From positions 1 through 12,528 of the forward strand of contig JBBRAO010000057.1 of NCBI GenBank assembly GCA_038206725.1: 12,528 nt of DNA, given 5' to 3'. Numbering within the stretch: the first letter of the stretch is position 1; each line of letters begins with the position of its first letter. The position numbers were made by a program, and so were the translations under genes. The notes under the pieces were generated by a model. It was not told the DNA's origin. It saw nothing but the letters and a program-made list of their open reading frames with translations, and made no database searches. Shown here piece by piece: positions 1 to 9,300 of this stretch. The stretch comes from JBAXXL01 sp038206725 (GTDB lineage Bacteria > Bacteroidota > Ignavibacteria > Kapaibacteriales > UBA2268).

Positions 1-16
1 CGAAGGAGTCAAACGT
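1..16 (+). repeat. Possible truncated hairpin repeat copy at window edge
   Basis: The first bases read C-GAA-GGAGTC-AAACGT. The minus strand of 12203-12218 and its flank reads GACTCC-AAC-GGAGTC-AAACGT, so 12 bases (GGAGTCAAACGT) are identical and the upstream C and three-base loop are in the right place. The left half of the hairpin would lie outside the window. Similarity stops at about position 16. The match is short and overlaps a frame that can also be read as part of a T9SS sorting domain, so it may be coincidence. Confidence 0.35.
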
Positions 17-142
17 GTAAGTTGCATCATAATCACACAATTATAACGCCATTTGTGTATTTTAAAAGAATATTCTAATGACGTTATCATCACACTCGAA
101 TCCGATGGAATGCAATACATCAAAAAATTTGTGAAGGAGTAG
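2..142 (+). pseudogene. Broken 3' end of a T9SS type A sorting-domain protein
   Basis: The reading frame ending at TAG 140-142 encodes EYSNDVIITLESDGMQYIKKFVKE (first part EYSNDVIITLES, then DGMQYIKKFVKE), the typical last two strands and basic tail of a T9SS type A C-terminal sorting domain, which directs cargo through SprA for release or anchoring at the cell surface. The same frame is closed by TAA at 44-46. Upstream of that stop it reads EGVKRVS, which could be the GKxVxxL-like strand: the spacing from there to NDVIITL is within one residue of the intact domain at 12308-12528. The simplest reading is a gene end inactivated by a nonsense change, with a compensated frameshift, a repeat insertion or a sequence error as alternatives. 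The usual tyrosine in GVYI is missing here (DVII). The other two plus frames are closed by TAA at 18-20 and 76-78, and no good start exists inside the piece, so no intact protein can end here as written. Confidence 0.55.
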
Positions 143-169
143 AAAAATGTTAATTGAATCAAGTATTTA

Positions 170-205
170 GGGGGTAGATTATTTTGTAATCTACCCCTTT
201 TTTTT
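170..205 (+). terminator. Strong rho-independent terminator between convergent genes
   Basis: A perfect 10-bp stem GGGGTAGATT (171-180) / AATCTACCCC (188-197) with a 7-base loop is followed by eight T (198-205). It ends transcripts from the plus-strand gene tail at 1-142. The minus strand has the same stem 14 bases past the tex stop codon but without a T tract after it, so it may help stop tex mRNA only weakly. Confidence 0.9.
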
Positions 206-210
206 GACTT

Positions 211-2457
211 TTATTTTCCGAATTTGGCTTTCAAATCATCCACCGAAAATGATTTTTCTTGTTTTTCGTATTTTTCCTGTCTGACCGCCTTTTTTCCTCT
301 TGGTTTATCACTTTTCATAGTCAATTGAATGCGGTTTAGCTTTTCGTCTATGTCCAAAACCCTTACTTTCACTATTTGCCCTGCTTTAACAAAATCAGTA
401 GGATCGGCGACAAATCTGTCTGCAATTTGCGATTTATGCACTAAGCCGTCTTGGTGCACTCCTATATCAACAAAGGCGCCGAAATTAGTTACGTTGGTTA
501 TCACCCCTTCGAGTTCCATTCCAATTTTTAGGTCTTTAATTTCTTTAACGGAATCGTCAAACTCGGCATATTTAAACTCCGCTCTCGGGTCGCGCCCCGG
601 CTTTTCCAATTCCTTCACTATATCGCGCAAAGTCGGCTCGCCAATCTCAGCGGTTACGTATTTTTTTATATCTATCGAACCAATCTTTTCGCGCATTTGT
701 TCTATATTCTCAATTGATAAACCTATATCTTTCGCGATTTTTTCAACTATATGGTAGCTTTCCGGGTGAACAGCGGTATTATCCAATTTATTTTCGCCAT
801 TTCTTATACGCAGAAAACCGGCTGACAATTGAAATGCTTTGTCACCAAAACCCGATACTTTCATCAATTGACGTCTGTTTTTATATATACCGTTCTCATT
901 TCTGAACTTGACTATACTTTCCGCTAAACGGCTGTTAATACCTGACACATAAGTTAAAAGTTCTTTTGACGAAGTGTTTAAATCGACACCTACATAGTTC
1001 ACACAGCTTTCTACGGTCTCGGTTAATTTTTTCTGAAGCAATTTTTGGTCAACATCGTGCTGATATTGGCCCACACCTATTGATTTAGGATCAATTTTCA
1101 CTAATTCCGCCAACGGATCCTGCAAACGTCTGCCGATACTTATGGCGCCGCGTACAGTCAAATCCAACTCAGGAAACTCCTCACCGGCTAATTTACTGGC
1201 TGAATAGATTGACGCACCCGATTCGTTTACCGTAACTATAACAGGCTTATTGATGGCGTCTTTCAATAAATCGCGAACGAATTTTTCAGCTTCGCGACCA
1301 GCGGTACCATTTCCGATAGCTATCAGTTCGATTTTATATTTGGCGATAGCATCGAAAATAAACAGTTTCGCTTCGTTCATCTTTTCTTCCGAACCAAATA
1401 AATATATCGGTCTATATGATATATATTTTCCGGTTTCATCAATAATTGCCACTTTACAACCGGTTCTGAAACCAGGGTCTATCCCTATCGTCGGTTTTAA
1501 TCCGGCGGGTGGTGATAAAAGAATATTCCGCATATTTGATTCGAAAACATCTATTGATTTGTCATCGGAGAATTTTTTGCTTTCCAATCTTACCTCACCT
1601 GTCAGTGAGTTCTGCATTAATCGCTCAAAAGAGTCTTTGATGATGTTTTTGTATAAGGTTTGGATATTTGGTTGCTTCGATTCAATAGTCTTGCCTTCGA
1701 TATGTGTAAGCACTAATTCTTCTTCAAAATCCAAATCCAAATTAACGAAACCTTCCGCTTCGCCTCTGCGCAATGCTAACATCACGTGGGGGGCGATTTC
1801 ACGAACTGGAATCGAGAAATTACGATAGGTTTCGTATTTTGTGGAACCGATTTCGAAATCCTTCTTGACATCGGCTTTGTAGATACCTTTTTCGGTAAAG
1901 AAATTTCGTGCCCAAGAACGCAGTTCAGCGGTTTCCGCGATTTCTTCTGCTATAATGTCGGATGCGCCGGCTAAAGCGACTTCAGCTGTCTCTACGCCCT
2001 TTTCTAACGAAATAAAATCCACTGCTGCCAATGACAAATCAATTTTCGGGCTCTTCGCTGTATTTGCATCTTTAATTACCAGAGCCAAAGGTTCCAATCC
2101 TTTTTCTTTGGCGATTGTGGCGCGTGTTCTGCGTTTTGGTTTATATGGTAAGTATAAATCTTCCAATTCATTTTTTACAAGACAGTTCTCGATTTTCATC
2201 TTTAATTCTTCGGTTAATTTGCCTTGCTCGTCAATTGATTTCAATATAGCTTCTTTGCGTTTTTCCAGCTCGTCGAGGTAATCTGCCCTGTCGAATAAAT
2301 CGCGCAATTGGTTTTCATCCATCGTACCGGTTTGCTCTTTACGATAGCGGGCTATGAACGGCAAAGTTCCACCTTCTTCTCGTAGCTTTAAAGCGTTGTC
2401 GATTCGCCAAAGTTCTATATTCGATTCTTTTACTAAAATTTCTTTGATATTTAACAT
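211..2457 (-). CDS. tex: Tex/YhgF family RNA-binding transcription accessory protein
   Basis: A 748-residue cytoplasmic protein, close to the usual length of Tex/YhgF proteins. Domains in order: helical Tex N-terminal region (about 1-190, with the family stretch GGTLPFIARYRKEQTG near residue 30); RNase H-like YqgF fold beginning at GIDPG (325-329) and continuing through about 460; helix-hairpin-helix DNA-binding segment (about 485-565, with SGINSRLAESIV and KVSGFGDKAF); C-terminal S1 RNA-binding domain (about 643-713, with GVITNVTNFGAFVDIG); and a lysine-rich tail. Tex homologues bind nucleic acid and associate with transcription; they affect toxin gene expression in Bordetella, but the precise biochemical role is unsettled. 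The ATG at 2455-2457 is preceded by AAGAAG, and the start lies 12 bp after the recX stop, so the two genes are probably one transcript. The gene is intact. Confidence 0.95.
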   Translation of the reverse strand: MLNIKEILVKESNIELWRIDNALKLREEGGTLPFIARYRKEQTGTMDENQLRDLFDRADYLDELEKRKEAILKSIDEQGKLTEELKMKIENCLVKNELEDLYLPYKPKRRTRATIAKEKGLEPLALVIKDANTAKSPKIDLSLAAVDFISLEKGVETAEVALAGASDIIAEEIAETAELRSWARNFFTEKGIYKADVKKDFEIGSTKYETYRNFSIPVREIAPHVMLALRRGEAEGFVNLDLDFEEELVLTHIEGKTIESKQPNIQTLYKNIIKDSFERLMQNSLTGEVRLESKKFSDDKSIDVFESNMRNILLSPPAGLKPTIGIDPGFRTGCKVAIIDETGKYISYRPIYLFGSEEKMNEAKLFIFDAIAKYKIELIAIGNGTAGREAEKFVRDLLKDAINKPVIVTVNESGASIYSASKLAGEEFPELDLTVRGAISIGRRLQDPLAELVKIDPKSIGVGQYQHDVDQKLLQKKLTETVESCVNYVGVDLNTSSKELLTYVSGINSRLAESIVKFRNENGIYKNRRQLMKVSGFGDKAFQLSAGFLRIRNGENKLDNTAVHPESYHIVEKIAKDIGLSIENIEQMREKIGSIDIKKYVTAEIGEPTLRDIVKELEKPGRDPRAEFKYAEFDDSVKEIKDLKIGMELEGVITNVTNFGAFVDIGVHQDGLVHKSQIADRFVADPTDFVKAGQIVKVRVLDIDEKLNRIQLTMKSDKPRGKKAVRQEKYEKQEKSFSVDDLKAKFGK

Positions 2458-2469
2458 TTTTACTTCTTC

Positions 2470-3099
2470 TTAATTTGATTCACAATTTTCAAATATTTCA
2501 TTCATTGTATTATTAATAGTATTATACTCAAACCCCTGTCGAATTAAAAAATTCCGTAATGAGTTTTTTTGCTTTTCCAGTGTCTTGTACGATATTTTCT
2601 TAAGATACGTTTTTGCTGTGTCCATCGCTAATTCCGAAGCGTCGTCCGGGAAATGTTCTTGTATCGCCGTATTTATATAATCCTTTGAAATTCCTCTTTT
2701 CTTCAGTTCCATAGCCAGTTTTATTTTACCGGCACCCTTCAGATTCAAATAACTTTTCACAAAGTCCTGAGCATATCGTTCATCATCAAGGTATTTGAAT
2801 TCGTAAAGAAATCCGATAGCTTTATCTATAGCTTCTTGAGGATATGATTTTTCCTTCAACTTAGTTCTTACTTGATATTCGGTTCTTGGTTTATATGCGA
2901 TGTAGTTATAAGCGGTTTGCTTTGCATCAATATTGTTTTGGCGCTCAAGAATAATACCCAAGAATTCGTCGTCAACCTGCATTCCTTTGTGGAGTTTATA
3001 TTCCAATACCAAATCAGTCGAAATTACAATTGAATAATCATCGAATATTTCAACTAAACACTTAGAATTACTTTTCTTTAAGAGCCGCTCGATAATCAT
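2470..3099 (-). CDS. recX: Regulatory protein RecX
   Basis: A 209-residue protein with the RecX architecture: a beta-rich N-terminal extension (about 1-58) followed by three tandem three-helix repeats (about 60-104, 105-150 and 155-205). Recognisable family signatures are RTEYQVRTKLKEK (72-84), YLDDERYAQDFV (103-114) and the basic KGAGKIKLAMELKKRGIS (121-138). RecX binds RecA filaments and usually inhibits RecA recombinase and coprotease activity. It is longer than E. coli RecX but within the range seen in Bacteroidota. In many bacteria recX follows recA; here recA is not nearby and the partner is tex, 12 bp downstream. Only 21 bases separate the ATG from the T tract of the tRNA terminator, so expression needs read-through or a promoter overlapping that hairpin; a TAATTATT box (3111-3118) with a TTTG 17 bp further upstream is a weak candidate. 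Confidence 0.9.
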   Translation of the reverse strand: MIIERLLKKSNSKCLVEIFDDYSIVISTDLVLEYKLHKGMQVDDEFLGIILERQNNIDAKQTAYNYIAYKPRTEYQVRTKLKEKSYPQEAIDKAIGFLYEFKYLDDERYAQDFVKSYLNLKGAGKIKLAMELKKRGISKDYINTAIQEHFPDDASELAMDTAKTYLKKISYKTLEKQKNSLRNFLIRQGFEYNTINNTMNEIFENCESN

Positions 3100-3120
3100 A
3101 TTATCATACTAATAATTAAT

Positions 3121-3153
3121 AAAAAAAGCTTCCGTCAAAAACAGAAGCTTTTT
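3121..3153 (-). terminator. Rho-independent terminator after tRNA-Gln
   Basis: On the minus strand AAAAAGCTTC (3153-3144), an 11-base loop and GAAGCTTTTT (3132-3123) form a 10-bp stem running into a T tract ending at 3121. It begins 3 bases past the tRNA 3' end. The plus strand also ends in five T after the stem, so it may act weakly in that direction. Confidence 0.8.
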
Positions 3154-3156
3154 AAG

Positions 3157-3229
3157 CTGCCTTGTCAGGACTCGAACCTGAACTCTTCTGATCCAGAGTC
3201 AGACGTGTTGCCAGTTACACTACAAGGCA
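3157..3229 (-). tRNA. trnQ: tRNA-Gln (anticodon CUG)
   Basis: The minus strand folds as a cloverleaf. The acceptor arm is TGCCTTG (3229-3223) with CAAGGCA (3164-3158). The anticodon arm is TCTGA-CTCTGGA-TCAGA, with anticodon CTG in the seven-base loop. The T arm contains GGTTCGAGTCC. The discriminator base at 3157 is G, as in other bacterial tRNA-Gln. CCA is not encoded (CTT follows), so it must be added after transcription. CUG reads CAG codons; a UUG-anticodon tRNA for CAA is expected elsewhere in the genome. The gene has its own promoter (3258-3288) and terminator (3121-3153), so it is a single-gene unit between sprA and recX. Confidence 0.95.
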
Positions 3230-3257
3230 TTTTTTATTTCCGATTTCTTTCGGAGTT

Positions 3258-3288
3258 CAAAATTAAGAAATTTTCGAATACTAACAAA
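3258..3288 (-). promoter_or_regulatory. Bacteroidota-type promoter for tRNA-Gln
   Basis: On the minus strand TTTG (3288-3285) is followed after exactly 19 bases by TAATTTTG (3265-3258), a full match to the Bacteroidota primary sigma consensus TTTG / TAnnTTTG at -33 and -7. Transcription would start about 6-8 bases further on, near 3251, leaving a leader of about 22 bases before the tRNA. The match lies in the gap between sprA and the tRNA, where a promoter is needed. Confidence 0.7.
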
Positions 3289-3325
3289 ATTATTTATGAA
3301 AAAATCTTAATTATTTTGCAAAAAA

Positions 3326-6300
3326 TTATCGGCCTCCGGAGAGCGAAATTCGTAAGTCAACGCCCAATTGGAACGTAGAGTAACCCGCATTTGCGTCGCC
3401 TTGGTTGATGGTTCCTTCATATCTTAGGAATGCTGAAGCTGTAACAACTTTGCTCACGTTATACCTTGCTCTTGGTTCCAAAATAATCTGTGTGTTTCCC
3501 TCTAAAGTACGGCCGTTTTTATTATTACCGGTATAACTCGATTTATCTAAAACGTCGTAAGTTGATCGATAATTTCGTTTATACGTAAATATCATACTTA
3601 ATTCAACATCATTCTTTATAACCATTCCGAACAATGGGAACTCAAAACCTTTCATAGTATATGCGCCTTGTAAGGTAATCTCATCGGTTGAATTACCCTG
3701 AATGGTTGTTTTGGTAACCCCATTGAAGCTATAGGTTGTAGTTGTTGACCATCTCAACTGTCCGGTAGCGGCACCTTTGAGCTTTTCTTCATCCAAGCTG
3801 GCGGAAATACCAAAGAGCGGTTCGAAGCCGAATCGTACAGCTTGTTTTTGAACTACTCTACCGTTATCGGTAATTTGTACTTCTTCGTTGTAATTCGATG
3901 TATAAGAATGTTCCAAACTCATACGTTTTACTATATCTTTCCATAAAGCGAACCCTTCTAAGCCCTCCCATCTAATTTTCCAATTAGGTGCGGGAACAAA
4001 GCGCGCCGCTGTACCTTTAGTAATGCTTATAGCACGTAAACCCTCGAAGAAGGCGTCACTCAGGGCGGCTTGTAAGGCGGTATTCTTACGGATTGTGTCC
4101 ATATTCGATGCGACGATTTTTACTTTCGATACATTAAATAGCTCAACTATATGGTCAATTGTGTTGTTCGCAGGGTTCCAACCAAAAATCGTTGGGCACG
4201 ATAAATATGTTCTTTTTATCGAGGAGTTCGCTAAAATTGCAGAGAATCTTGGAACACCATATTGATCGGTTGTAACAGTTTGGTTTTTGTTATACCCTTC
4301 TTCGGTTTTGAAATTGATTTCCATAGTAGCGCCCTTCCAAAGCTTTCTATTACCTTTTAATTCCAAGCTGGTTGTCTGACGAAAGTTGTCTGTTAAAATA
4401 GCATCAGCAGGTCTTAAACCTGCATAAGTACTAAACCCAACCCAAGGGAAGCGGTTGGTCGATACCATATTGAACCCGCCGTGTGGGTTTGATACCAATC
4501 CCATTTGATAGGCAAAACTTGAGCCATTACTTAATGAACTTGGTTGAAGAGCCATTCCACCCCAGAAATTACCTAGACCGGTCGAACCATAAACACCCGA
4601 ATTTATGGATGAGGTTTGCTGATTGAATATAAAATCACTTTTATCCCATTCAAGAAATATTAATCTTAATATTTGACCTGATTTTTGGAATATTCTGCCG
4701 AGTGTACCGGTTGAAAGCTGCTTTTCTCTTATTTTGGCTTCTTCCGACGGTCCTGCTACGAGACCACCTTGCGATGTTGGAATCGGAGAACTGCTCATAT
4801 TTAACTTTCCAAACCAATCATCGGCTATTGCACCCGGTTGTAAAGCTATAGTAAATCTCATATTACTATTAACAGAAACACTTTTAGAGGCATCGGCGAT
4901 TTTGATATCCGGTTGCATCGGGTCTGTCCACGAAAATTGAGAGCTATAAGAACCGGACATTGTTATATATCGGTTTGACGCTTTAATTCCGGGTATCATC
5001 GGTTTGAAATTTACAGTAAATGTTTGATTATGTAAATTGTCAACACCTAAATAAATTCCATTTGCAAACATCCTGCGGAAAACTTCCGAACCCGGTAGGT
5101 TATTACCAAAATCGTCTGTTTCTATAGGAGCAAGAGTACTGTTTGTGCTGAATTGATAGTCAATAATCGGACTTAGCAAACCTTCTTCCGAAAGTTTCCA
5201 CGAAAAACCAGCTTCTTTCCTAGCTGAAAAATTCCTAAGTACCGGTGAGGCAAAATCTAAGAATCTCGATTGTTCGGTTTGGCGACGGCGATTCATATTT
5301 ACTGATGCCGAGATTGCAGACGGCAAGAAGTTAATTTTCCAATTTCTATATGTTCCAAAAAGAGGAAATTCTTTTTTGATCCAAGCCAATGGCTTTAAAG
5401 ATACTATATCCGGAATATTTGTACTATATCCGGCATTAAGTTGCCATACCCAATTGAATTGCTGTTCGTATATTGGTGAGCGCAAAAATTCTTGAGAATA
5501 ATTGTAGCCCATCGTCAATTTGTTCAAAGTTTCTTCTACTAACCAATGTTTTATAGGAATACCCAGTTTAACGCCTGTTAATGACCAACTATCCTGCACT
5601 CGCATAGTTTGCGATGCTTTGACGGTCTTATCCTTCTCTTTTTTGGCTTCTATTGTAGCGGTTGCTTCATCAACTCCGCTTTTTATTAAATTAGCATAAG
5701 TTCTTTTTTCGGTAGCATTTGCGGCTTGTTCCAAATTAACGTCATTCGAGGCTTGGTACTGAGGAGTCTGCATAAATTCCGCGTGGGTGTAAGCTATAGG
5801 AAGCCTTAGACCTGAAAATACCTTTGGAGCTAACTTTTCTAAATTTCCCTGCGTGGTAAATGTCCAATTTACGGCATCCACCCTATTTCCGAACCTCTCC
5901 TCTAATTGATGGAAGTTCGGTTGGAATTTTTGAACAGAGGCATTGACTGTTCCCAAATCCGCTAATTTTATATCCGCATTGGCAATTGCCGCCCAATCGG
6001 ATGAACTTTCGGGATCAATTAATCGCAACTCATCAATCCAAAGCGAGGTTGTCAATTCATTTGGATAATTTTCGGCAGGATTAGCTATACCCAATCCAAA
6101 AAATGATACCCTTGTTAATATGGGATTACCTTTGATTGCAAAATAGGCTTGCGCATCCCCTGCAACCGGAAAAGTTTGTCTTCCATATACATTTCCGGTA
6201 TCACGTATCTGTTTAAATGATGTTAACTCTGTTAAATCTATTTCAACATCCTGCCAACCTCTAGTCAGTGGACGACGGTATTCGTAATAGTTTGATGAGT

Positions 6301-9300
6301 CAACACCAAACCGAATAAAGCAATAGGCTTTAGGAATAGACCCTGAAGTAACTTTGTCGGGCATCGAACCATCCCCGTGGAAAAAGAGCTTCATCTTTTT
6401 ATAATTGAATATATCTTGAGCTCTATAAATACGGGTAGCCATACGTTCTTCGCCATAGCGCAAATTTCTGACACCAACATTGATGGATTGTTCGTTCATT
6501 TGGATATCCACCGTAGGGTCTGGATTATTCATTTGACGTGGTGCGGAAACTCCAGGAGGCATTGCGTAATAATCCGGAGCTTCACTATTTTCCCATAAGT
6601 TGACAAAAGAAATAGCTAAAACACTGTCGTTCGGATTTACATTTTGCAAATTGCTTGTTCTTTGCCACTGCGATCCTAACAAGCGCCAATCAGCAATTGC
6701 GGCTTTTAACTTACCACCTTGGTAACGAATACGTACATATTGGATATTTGAATACGAAGGGGTACCGAATTTAGAAGTCGGTTTACGCACAGGTATCCTA
6801 TATAAATGCCACTGATATGTTCCGGCATATCCGGAACCACCCACAATTTGAGGATTATTCATAGGGTCGGGGTTTATATCAACTTCATAAGTAAAGTAAC
6901 TGTTTGATTCAGAAATATTCATACCATTATTGCTATTAAGCATTTCTTGGTCAGGGAATTGTCCCATTTCCGACACTTTGGAATTTCCTTCATAATTATT
7001 ATAATTGGTAAAGTCGGTCCAAGTTCTGCTTTTGTCTTCTTTATTGAAATCAAATCTATAGTCGTCGCGCGCCGGGTCGTTTTCTAAATTTAAAGGGTAA
7101 AGATAATGTGCTTTTTCCTCAGTATTATCTAATGTATCCAACCCTGTATCTTCACCGGCGTCAATTATACCATTAGGTACTGGATTTGCCTTGGTGGAAC
7201 CATCCTCAGTATCCCCGTGGTTGTTAGGTATAATATCTTCACTGATTTGGCCCAAGTCAATATACATTTTTGTCTGCCCTTTCTCCCAATCCTCCACACT
7301 CATCATAATTTCAATAAATTCAATATTTTCATTATCGAAATTTGTATTGAAAGACGATAGTAAACGCTGCATACCACCCCAAATTTTTTGCTTATTATTG
7401 CCTTTGTTCGCAAAAGCCGGTTCTGAATACTCAGGGTTCAGGGTATCCAAAAATTCAGGATTCTTATTATAAATACCACGTATATAAGGGTCAAAATTTA
7501 TATATAATGGGCTTATGTTTTGATTACCTTGTTGGTAAGATTTATTATTTGGATAAACATTACGAATAGGTACTCTAGGAATAATATATTGAAACCACAT
7601 TATATTAGCGCGGAATTTTGCCGCGGTGATATCGCTGTCCCAATAACGGATATCGTTAGGTTGAGAAGAGAATGTCCATTGCGTTGGATTTAGTCCTAAT
7701 GTAATATATCGTTGAGCACCCTCGAAGTTATCTATATATACTACCGGCGAATTCATATCCGAAAGAACATCGGAAGTTCTTTTATTCGGGGTTGGCATCA
7801 TTAACGCCCACTCTGCTTTAAAATTCATTGACGACGGGACTTTCGTATCGTAAAAAGGTAAATAATCCAACAATTTTGTCAGCCAAGGTGTATCCCAACG
7901 AAATTCCGCATCCACACCGAACATACTATTCGATACGGGCTCTTCCCCCAACATTACACGGTCAATAATCACCGATTGGTCGTAATACATAAATGTTGCA
8001 CCCAAAGTAGCATTGGCTCTGCGAGTTTTTAGCAAATTGTAATCCGCTCGAATTCCGGCTAACGTTCTTGTGGAAATGTTAAATATATCGTGCTTTTCGT
8101 ATTCAACCTTAAGATTGGCGTTTGGTTGCATAGCACGACTATTTTTCATTGTTATAGTACCGGAAAAATAATCAACAACATAATCCTGATATTCTTTTAA
8201 TTGAACACCATCGAGTGTAACGCGAACACTATTAGGAGCTAAATTAAAATCATTTAGTACAATTTTATTCGAAGATCTGCCGGAAACTTCTCCCGAAATA
8301 CGGAATCTGTCGCGAGCTGTATTGCGTGCCGCGGCGGCGTAAGTAGTATCATATACATCGTCAAATGTATATAACTCTGCTAAATCCGGATTACCTATTT
8401 TATCTTTTGCGAAGTATTTGCGAAGCCCATCACCAAATGGTTCAGAACTTGGAAATGTAATTTCACCGTACAGAGCATCGAAATATGGTGGTCGCAAATC
8501 AAATTGACCATCAGGTGGTGCCGCACCGGAGCCATTCGTTACCTGATCCACCCCGAAAATAGTTACCAATTTATCGGGTACCCCTTCCAAAACGTCTGTG
8601 GAATCATTTGATTGCCGAATATACCATAAACTGATTTTAGTATCCGCCGTTGTAACATTAGATGCATTGATTTGATAAATATTCTTCATTTGCCGCGACC
8701 ATAAGGTCTTAAAAGCAGGTTGAAGATTTGGTCTATAAATCAATTTTAAAACCATTGTATCTTTTTGTTCGGTAACATTGGAAAAAGTACCATAATAGAT
8801 ATCGTCATTAGGTGAATCAGTTGGTCCTTCTATACTATAAGCCACAGCATAGAATCTATCCTCGCGTAACGATTTGAAATGTAGTGTACCCAAATTTCGG
8901 TCAATTCTGTATCGTGTACTGTCTAAAAGCATAAAACTGGCTTTTTCAACTCTACCTTCGATTATTGGCGATTTTTTGAATGATGATGAGTATTTTTGAC
9001 CGTCGCCCACCGGAGTCAAAGTATCGATTGCTATACCGTTAGCCGAACGAGTAGCATAATCGCGGATATCAGAAGCTGATTCATAAACTTCGTAGCGTTT
9101 GATTCTATAATATGAACTCGAAGGAGGTATGATTGGTGTGGAATATTTGAAATATTCATCATATATTTTTTTATAAACGGTGTCTAAGAAAAAGTGGTTT
9201 TTCGCCCAATCGTAAGCTCTCAGTGAGAAATATTGCTTGCTCGCACCGCCTTTTACATCAACCCATTTGCGTTGACCGCGTCTTTGAGAAAACAAAGTCT

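Noticed and set aside
147..170. Seven-codon frame (MLIESSI) with a GAAGGAG 8 bases upstream, just before a terminator
   Set aside because: The GAAGGAG is part of the KFVKE codons of the sorting-domain tail, Bacteroidota rarely rely on such sites, and seven codons give no way to tell it from chance.
329..757. 142-codon plus-strand frame
   Set aside because: Antisense to the S1 and C-terminal region of tex; a shadow frame.
1250..1828. 192-codon plus-strand frame
   Set aside because: It lies entirely antisense to tex, which has clear conserved domains; its translation is Ser/Ile/Phe-rich with no family features.
3239..3254. Small hairpin TCCGA / TCGGA between sprA and the tRNA, as a possible sprA terminator
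   Set aside because: The stem is only 5 bp, and on the minus strand it is followed by A-rich rather than T-rich sequence; it also lies downstream of the tRNA promoter.
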